From NCBI RefSeq assembly GCF_000715075.1, contig NC_134102.1, positions 102,708,501 through 102,772,500 of the forward strand: 64,000 nucleotides of DNA, read 5' to 3'. This stretch comes from Nicotiana tabacum. Taxonomy: Eukaryota > Streptophyta > Magnoliopsida > Solanales > Solanaceae. This document shows positions 58,126 to 64,000 of this stretch, piece by piece. Made by a program: the position numbers and the translations under genes. Within the stretch, counting starts at the first letter, position 1. Each line of letters begins with the position of its first letter. A model generated the notes under the pieces. That model ran no database searches. It was not told the origin of the DNA and saw only the letters and a list, made by a program, of their open reading frames with translations.

Positions 58126-58665
58126 GCAGTTTATATTCATTATGTTTATCCGTTTCATTGGCTTAAGGTTTATTGACTATTTCATGTTGTCATTCCATGT
58201 TGTAGTTACCATATTTTGTACCCCTTTTTTTGCATGTCCCATCCCAATAGTACATGTTAAATCCTTATTTGTTGTTATGTTTTGCGTATATTTTCGTCTA
58301 TACATGTTTAATTTCGTAGGTGTCCTGTCATAGCCTCGTCACTACCTCGTCGAGGTTAGGATCGACACTTATGGAGTATATTGGATCAGTTGTACACATA
58401 CTATACTCTGCACTTCTTATACAGATTTTGGTACTGGTCCCAGCTGTACGTGAGGTGGATCAACTCGGATTAGCATTTGGAGACTCGAGGTAGAGCTGCT
58501 GGCGTCCGCAAACCTTGAAGTCCCCTTCCTCTTTCCTTATTTACTAGTCATCTCATTCGAGATATTTGTATTTATTTCAGACTCTGTATGTAGGACCTCT
58601 AGAAGCTCGTGTACTTGTGACTCCAGATCCGGGTTGTACTAGATATTGGATTATTATGCTATTTC

Positions 58666-61494
58666 GTACTTGTCACGACCCAAAGTCTACTAAAGGTCGT
58701 GATGGCGCCTAACATCTCCGTCAAACAACTGTGATTGATCAACTTAATTACCTATTTTTATGTTTTAAAAATCATAATTTTCCTTAATTAAATCGTATGA
58801 AATAGAATTTACACAGCTACAATAACGAATAACCCGTAGGAACCCCCAAAATTCGGTGTCATAAGTGCATGAGTGTTTTCTAAGGAGTACAATAATAATA
58901 CAACATTTATCCGAATGTAATAAAATAGAATAAAATAAATAGTACAATGGAGACTCGGTGGACTACGATGCATAGCCTGGAATGCAGGTCACATGAAGTC
59001 TCCTCAACAGGTGTGCCTACGCGCCAAGGTGATCATCAATGAATATGTCAGATCCTGCACATTTAGTGCAGAAGTGCAGCATGAGTACGTAAATCAACGC
59101 GTACCTAGTAAATATCTAGCCTAACCCCAGAGAAGTAGTGACGAGGGGTCGACATCGACACTTACTAAACATCCAATAAAGCAATATAATAAAACATAAG
59201 CAGATATGAGGCATGCGATAATGATGTGGTAAATCTGTAAGTTACATAATCTTCCAATTACTTCTTTTAAACCAAGAATTTCTAAATCTTGTGTTCTACA
59301 ATAACAACTCAGAAAATGTCAAGTGTCATTATCAAATAAATAAGGAATACCATATAAATGTCGGGCATCACTGGAGAGATTAGCTCGTGAATATTCGGAC
59401 TACTAGCGATATAACGCATGATTCTGCCGAGGTCGTTCGGCCCGATCCGGAATAATGTGTACATTGCCGAGGGTCGTGCGGCACGAACCATAGATGCATC
59501 TATATACTATCTAGGCGTTTGGCCCGCTCCACAAGAAAAAAGAAGGAAGTTACTGAATTACGAGACAAATATTTACAATACAGTACATGAGCACATAACG
59601 AATATAATCTTTACGCTTCTCAAATAACTCGCCCATAACTCAAAGTGTTAGGGCTCGGCCTATTATACATACATTTATTTCTAAATCAAATTCAGTTATA
59701 AATTTAATTAATTAAGCTAGCAGAACAAGTTCAAATAATTCAATTATACATGATAAAGTCCTAAGTCTATCCGGACATAAATATGCTTTAGCTACATACG
59801 GACTTCCGCCACCTCATGCGTACGTAGCACCCACAACTAGTTGCACATAACAATAAATATTACCTAGGGGTAGTTTCCCCCTCACAAGGTTAAACATGAG
59901 ACTTACCTCGCTCTGAAATTCCATAACCGTCTCCAAGGCCTCTCTAACACCTCAAATCAATGCCCGTCGATCCAAAACTATTCAAACAACGTGCAAACTA
60001 TTCAAAATATATTCTAATACTCATAATTAATCAATTTAAACAATTCTCAACTTCGCTCGAAAAGTCAATAAAGACAACCCTAGAGCCCGCGTACCCGGAT
60101 TTCGAATATTTTTGAAGATAAACTTTACTCATAACACTACGAACTAAAATATATAACTTATTCCCAATTCCATATCCAATTTCATGGTCAAAATTCAAAA
60201 ATACCAATTTTCTAGGTTTTCTACCAAAATTCCAATTTTTACAATTTCTCATACTTAAATCCATATATAAACCATGTATTTAACTCACAATGTGAAGAAA
60301 TCACTTACCCCATGATAGTTGATGAAGATGGCACTCCAAAATCGGCTCCCATGGACGAAATTAAGTGGGATTGAGCCAAACCCTCGTTTTAAAGAAACAC
60401 ACTGCCCAACCCGACCTTCGCACCTGTGGTCCAATGGCCGTTTTTGCGGATCCGCATCTGCGAAAAAACCATCGCAGGTGCGGCTCCAGCTCAACCCAAC
60501 AGTCCTCGCATATGCGCCCCATGTAGCGCATCTACGCTTACGCTTCTACGAGCTTCAAGCGCTTCTGTGCTCGCGCACCTGCTCGTTTATGCCCGCTTCT
60601 ACGGCCCAGGCCTTTTGGACAACCTCCGCTTCTGCGGTGCCCCATTCCGCAGGTGCGGTCCCGCTTCTGTGGCGAAACAACCGCATATGCTATCCCAAAC
60701 ACTGCCTAGTCAGGGTCCGCTCCTGCACTTGCCTGACCATTTTTGCGGCGTCGCACCTGCGGCCCATTTTCCATAGGTGCGATTGCACCAGATCTCAGGC
60801 CCTTCAGCAATAACACAAAGCTCCAAATTGATCCGCGACTCGTCCGGTACACATCCGAGGTCCCTAGGACCTTAACTAAATATACAAACACGTCCCAAAA
60901 TACAATATGAACTTAGTCGAAACCTTAAACCATGTCAAACAACATCAAAATCATGAATCGCGCCTCGAATCAAACTTATAAATTTCCAAGTTTCCAAATC
61001 CTATATCTTGTGCCGAAACGTATCAAATCGATCCGGAATGACTTTAAATTTCAAACACGAGTCATAAATGACATAACGAAGCAAGGCTCAGAACCCCAAA
61101 CGGACATCGATAACATCAAAATCCACTTCAAACCAAACTTAAGAAATTCTTATACCTTCAAAATGCCAACCTTTTATAATAAGTACCAAAATGCTCCCGG
61201 GTGATCCGACACTCAACCCGAACACACGTGCAAGTCCGAAATCATCATACGAACCTATTGGAACCTTCAAATCCCGATTCCGTGGTCGTTTACTCAAAAG
61301 TCAAATCTTAGTCAATACTTCCAACTTAAAGCTTCCGAAATTAGAATTTTCTTTCCAAACCAATCCCGAACATCCCGAAATTCGATTCCGACCACACGTA
61401 CAAGTCATAATACCTGAAGTGAAGCTACTCAAGATCTCAAATTGCTGAACGACGTACTAGAGCTCAAAACGATCGGTCGGGTTGTTACAGTACT
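58666..61494 (-). mobile_element. Solo chromovirus LTR (58671-61489) with TSD GTACT
   Basis: Starts TGTCACGACCC at 58671, ends GGTTGTTACA at 61489, with GTACT duplications at 58666-58670 and 61490-61494. 2819 bp. It contains GCCGAGGTCGTTCGGC hairpins at about 59417-59530, ACTTACCTC at 59901-59909, CACTTACCC at 60302-60310 and a palindrome array at 60415-60783. It inserted into an LTR of the same superfamily but the opposite sense. Confidence 0.95.
60415..60783. repeat. Array of CGCANNTGCG / CGCTTCTGCG palindromes
   Basis: Units include CGCACCTGTG, CGCATCTGCG, CGCAGGTGCG, CGCATATGCG, CGCTTCTGCG and CGCACCTGCG. Many are decayed to TACG or TGTG. About 705 bp from the sense LTR start. The long open frames here are repeat shadows. 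Confidence 0.88.
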
Positions 61495-61755
61495 TTATTT
61501 TGGCTCCATTTATGTTTAATTGGCTTTACTTAGTTGAATTATTTAAATACTGGCTCAAGGATTTCTCTAACGTTGGCTTGCCTAGCAAGGGAAATGTTAG
61601 GCACCATCACAGTCCCAAAGGTAGGAATTCCGGATCGTGACAAAGGCATTCTAAAAGGACACTATGAAAGGGACACATATACTCTACCATCAGAATAGTC
61701 GACTAAAATGGAAGAAATTGATTGCGAGGCAGTCATGGACATTCCATGCTCACAC

Positions 61756-62755
61756 ATTTCAGGTAGGGATATAAAAATAAAATTTATAAATCATATCAAA
61801 TCGATAATTCAAGTCAAACTGGAAAAACACCCGATTTATGGTTTGATTTGATTTGTTTGATATTGAAAAACAAAATCGACTACAATTGGTTTGGTTTGAT
61901 TTTGACTAAAAAAAATCAAACCGAAAATAAACCAACCTGAAATTATTTGTATATAATTTTAAAAATATTTTATTCATAAAAGTATTTATTGTAATGTAAT
62001 TTATAAATATTTCTTAAACGTTTTCATTGTTTTGTCTTTTAACGTTTAATTTCAAGTTTGGACTTTGAATTTTTGAATAAGCTAATAAATTTTATAGCCC
62101 ATAGATGTTACTCAAATAAAGCACAAAATAAACTAAATAAATACTGATATTCACAAAAGAATATAATTCAACAATAGGAATGACAACAGTGTTGGATATA
62201 TATTTTTTAGTTTTGCATTGGTTTAGATAATAAAAATGTATAACTTAGTTTATTTTTTTTTTCTTTAGTGTTTAGACATGTAATTAATATACTTATTAAT
62301 TATACTTATTTTAGAATGACTTAGTACTTTTAGACTATAATTATTTTTATTATATGATAATTAATTAGAAATATTTATTTTATACTTGTTGGATCACACT
62401 GGGTATGTTTGTTGTTGTTGTTGTTGTTGTTATTTTTTATTGGTTTATGCAATTTTATTATCTTTATTATTGAATATTTTAGTATAATGTCACGACTCAT
62501 CTCATATTTTGTATTATTTTCTTGGGAAACACCTTATATAATTTTATCTTACTAGGACTAAAGAAATACTTGGAGCACAATTTACATGTTTTGCGCTATG
62601 AAAACATTACCAAAACAATCCAAAAATTCGAGAAAAATCGAGATTGAAAATTCTGACTTTTGGTTTGGTTTGTTGATTTAAACTCCAACGCAATTAATTT
62701 AGTTTGATAATTAGGAAATCTGAACCAATCCGACCTATTTACCCCTAATTTCGAG
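61756..62755. mobile_element. hAT-like non-autonomous element (61764-62747)
   Basis: Left TAGGGATATAAAAAT and right TATTTACCCCTA form imperfect inverted ends of the hAT kind (TAGGGGTAAA...). Flanking 8-bp words are ATTTCAGG and ATTTCGAG (6 of 8 match). Subterminal 'aaatcaaaccgaa' and 'ggtttggtttg' repeats face each other. No transposase frame. A SINE tail lies inside. Confidence 0.6.
62388..62437 (+). mobile_element. SINE 3'-tail fragment
   Basis: GGATCACACTGGGTATGTTT followed by (GTT)n is the TS-type SINE tail (consensus GGGATTACACTGGGTATG and TTG repeats). Confidence 0.6.
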
Positions 62756-63017
62756 CATCGACCAAACATCATTTAATGTGCTTTCAGGTTCATGCAAGGA
62801 TTATGAGAATTTGAATTTGAATTTTTAGTTTTCGAATTTAAGAGATTATAATCTAAATCAAAACCAAATAAAATCGGATTGGTTCTGTATTTTAAAGATT
62901 GATTTTGATGATTAATCGTTTCGGTAATTTCGAATCTTTGATTTTCAGCCTACGTGAGCTTCTCCCTACAAAAAATGATATGTAGGATTTTAGTACGACA
63001 AAAGAAAGAGAGTTTTA
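62748..63017. other. Short AT-rich spacer with further Phe/Asn-like 'gatttggtt' repeats
   Basis: No gene. Words such as 'aaatcggattggttctgtattttaaagatt' resemble the inside of the hAT-like element to its left, suggesting a second, eroded copy or duplicated end. Confidence 0.35.
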
Positions 63018-64000
63018 TGTCACGACCCAAAATCTCACATGACGTGATGGCGCCTATCTCGATACTAGGCAAGCCGACACTCTCAATAAACTCCCATATC
63101 TTTTGAGTTTGAAAACATAATATCTAAATTTAGCGGAAGAAAAACTCACAAATACATATATAAACAATCCAAAAAATCTGGTGTCACTGAGTACATGAGT
63201 ATCTAATATAAATACAAATCTTGAAAATACGATCTATAATAGTCTTAGACCAAATACAGTAAAACAAGGAGATAGGGAAGGAGAGCCAAGGTCTGCGGAA
63301 CACTGCAGCTACCTCAAAATCTCCTGAAAATCAACTGCGTGAAATGATCAACATACGCTATGTCCGAAATATATGGATCTGCACACGAAGTGCAAGGTAT
63401 AGTATGAGTACAACCAACTCAGCAAGTAACAATAATAACTAAGAAACTAAAGATAATGACGAGCTACACAGTTGGAGTTCATTTTCAGTAATTCCAGCAA
63501 AGAATAGACATGCTTCCAAATCCAGCAGTTTAAGTCAAATCAATTTTATACAATTCAATTTCATGTAATCCGGATATAAAATCATTCAGAGATTTCACAA
63601 CAATGACAGATAGCAATCAAGTGCAATAACAAATGCATAGCAAGTACAGCCTCTCAGGCAACAGTCACTCAACTCATCACAACAGCTCAACCACTCGGCT
63701 CTCAGCCCTCAGCACTCACACTCAATGGGTACCCGCGCTCACTATGGGTATACAGACTCCGGAGGGGCTCCTACGGCCCAAGCGCCATAATCCTCACGGA
63801 CAACTCACGTATTGCACGGACAACTCACGTGCTATAATATCCTGCACGGACAACTCACATGCCATATATCCTTAACTCACCGATAGGCCCTCGACCTTAC
63901 TCAGTCCTCAACCTCTCTAGCCTCTCGGGCTCTCGGAAATCACAAGGATCAGCCCAAACAAAGATAACATAATAAATCAACAAATATCAAGAAAGACTGA
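63018..64000 (-). repeat. Chromovirus-type LTR, continues beyond the window
   Basis: TGTCACGACCC starts at 63018 after TTTTA. The next landmarks are in the usual order: 'gtgatggcgcctatctcg', 'aggcaagccgacac', 'gcacacgaagtgcaaggtatagtatgagtac', then a GC-richer tract at 63735-63870 with CACGGACAACTCACGTGC-type repeats in the place of the minisatellite. The other end is not in view, so whether it is a solo LTR cannot be said. Confidence 0.85.

Larger units (their letters stand above)
56006..61647 (+). mobile_element. Plus-sense chromovirus LTR (about 56011-58670 plus 61495-61642), interrupted
   Basis: The right end is TTCCGGATCGTGACA at 61642. The left end is decayed: 'gcgtgcacagtcc' near 56122 matches the reversed inner LTR end at 14975. 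A possible TSD AAGGC occurs at 56006-56010 and 61643-61647, but the base pair after the left copy is TC, not TG, so the boundary is tentative. In sense order it contains the CGCATTTGCG array, TTGGTAAGTG at 57131-57140, GAGGTAAGT at 57549-57557 and a GCACGA/TCGTGC minisatellite. Solo LTR 58671-61489 splits it. Confidence 0.72.

Noticed and set aside
57939..58333. Plus-strand frames with KSTKGD / KARRVM repeats
   Set aside because: They are translations of the GCACGA...TCGTGC minisatellite in the plus-sense LTR.

Overview
This is a stretch of plant nuclear genome, most likely from a Solanaceae species and probably Nicotiana or a close relative. The reasons are a decayed Tnt1-type copia element, TS-type SINEs with (TTG)n tails, many roughly 3 kb LTRs of Tekay/Del-like chromoviruses, spliced low-density genes and AT-rich intergenic DNA. 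I see no bacterial operon, CRISPR array, rRNA or free-standing tRNA gene.

Layout: 1-4241 holds nested, opposite-facing chromovirus LTR pieces. 4242-6189 is AT-rich DNA without a gene but with a 220-bp direct duplication. 6190-9449 is a solo LTR (TSD TTTTA). 10626-12080, 23330-23598 and 26802-26965 look like one old TIR-type or repeat-rich element, broken by a decayed Ty3/gypsy chromovirus (12081-23261, minus strand, about 3 kb LTRs) and a solo LTR (23599-26801, TSD TTCTA). 28294-35507 is a host gene on the minus strand: 12 exons encoding a 555-residue protein with two methyltransferase domains. 36000-37892 is a LINE remnant containing a 1.28 kb solo LTR of another family (36248-37527, TSD ATAAT). 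37898-43548 is a decayed Ty1/copia element (minus, TSD GTTTG). 44582-45166 is a single-exon proline-rich, extensin-like secreted protein gene with its own TATA box. 45743-53643 is a dead Tnt1-like copia element (plus) sitting inside a SINE and carrying a chromovirus solo LTR in its 5' LTR. 53644-56010 has a possible gene fragment, a SINE and a MITE. 56011-61642 is a plus-sense chromovirus LTR with a minus-sense solo LTR inside (58671-61489, TSD GTACT). 61764-62747 is a hAT-like non-autonomous element, and a further LTR begins at 63018 and runs off the window.

Only two host genes are convincing: the double methyltransferase and the extensin-like gene. The most interesting material is non-coding. 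The chromovirus LTRs share a modular plan in sense orientation: about 700 bp in there is an array of 10-bp CpG-ended palindromes, then one or two consensus splice-donor sequences, then in most copies a minisatellite of about 46-57 bp monomers, each with a short hairpin. The sequences of the palindromes and hairpins differ from LTR to LTR while position and design stay the same. In most subfamilies the palindromes read CG-CANNTG-CG, an E-box flanked by CpG, with a different central dinucleotide in different copies.
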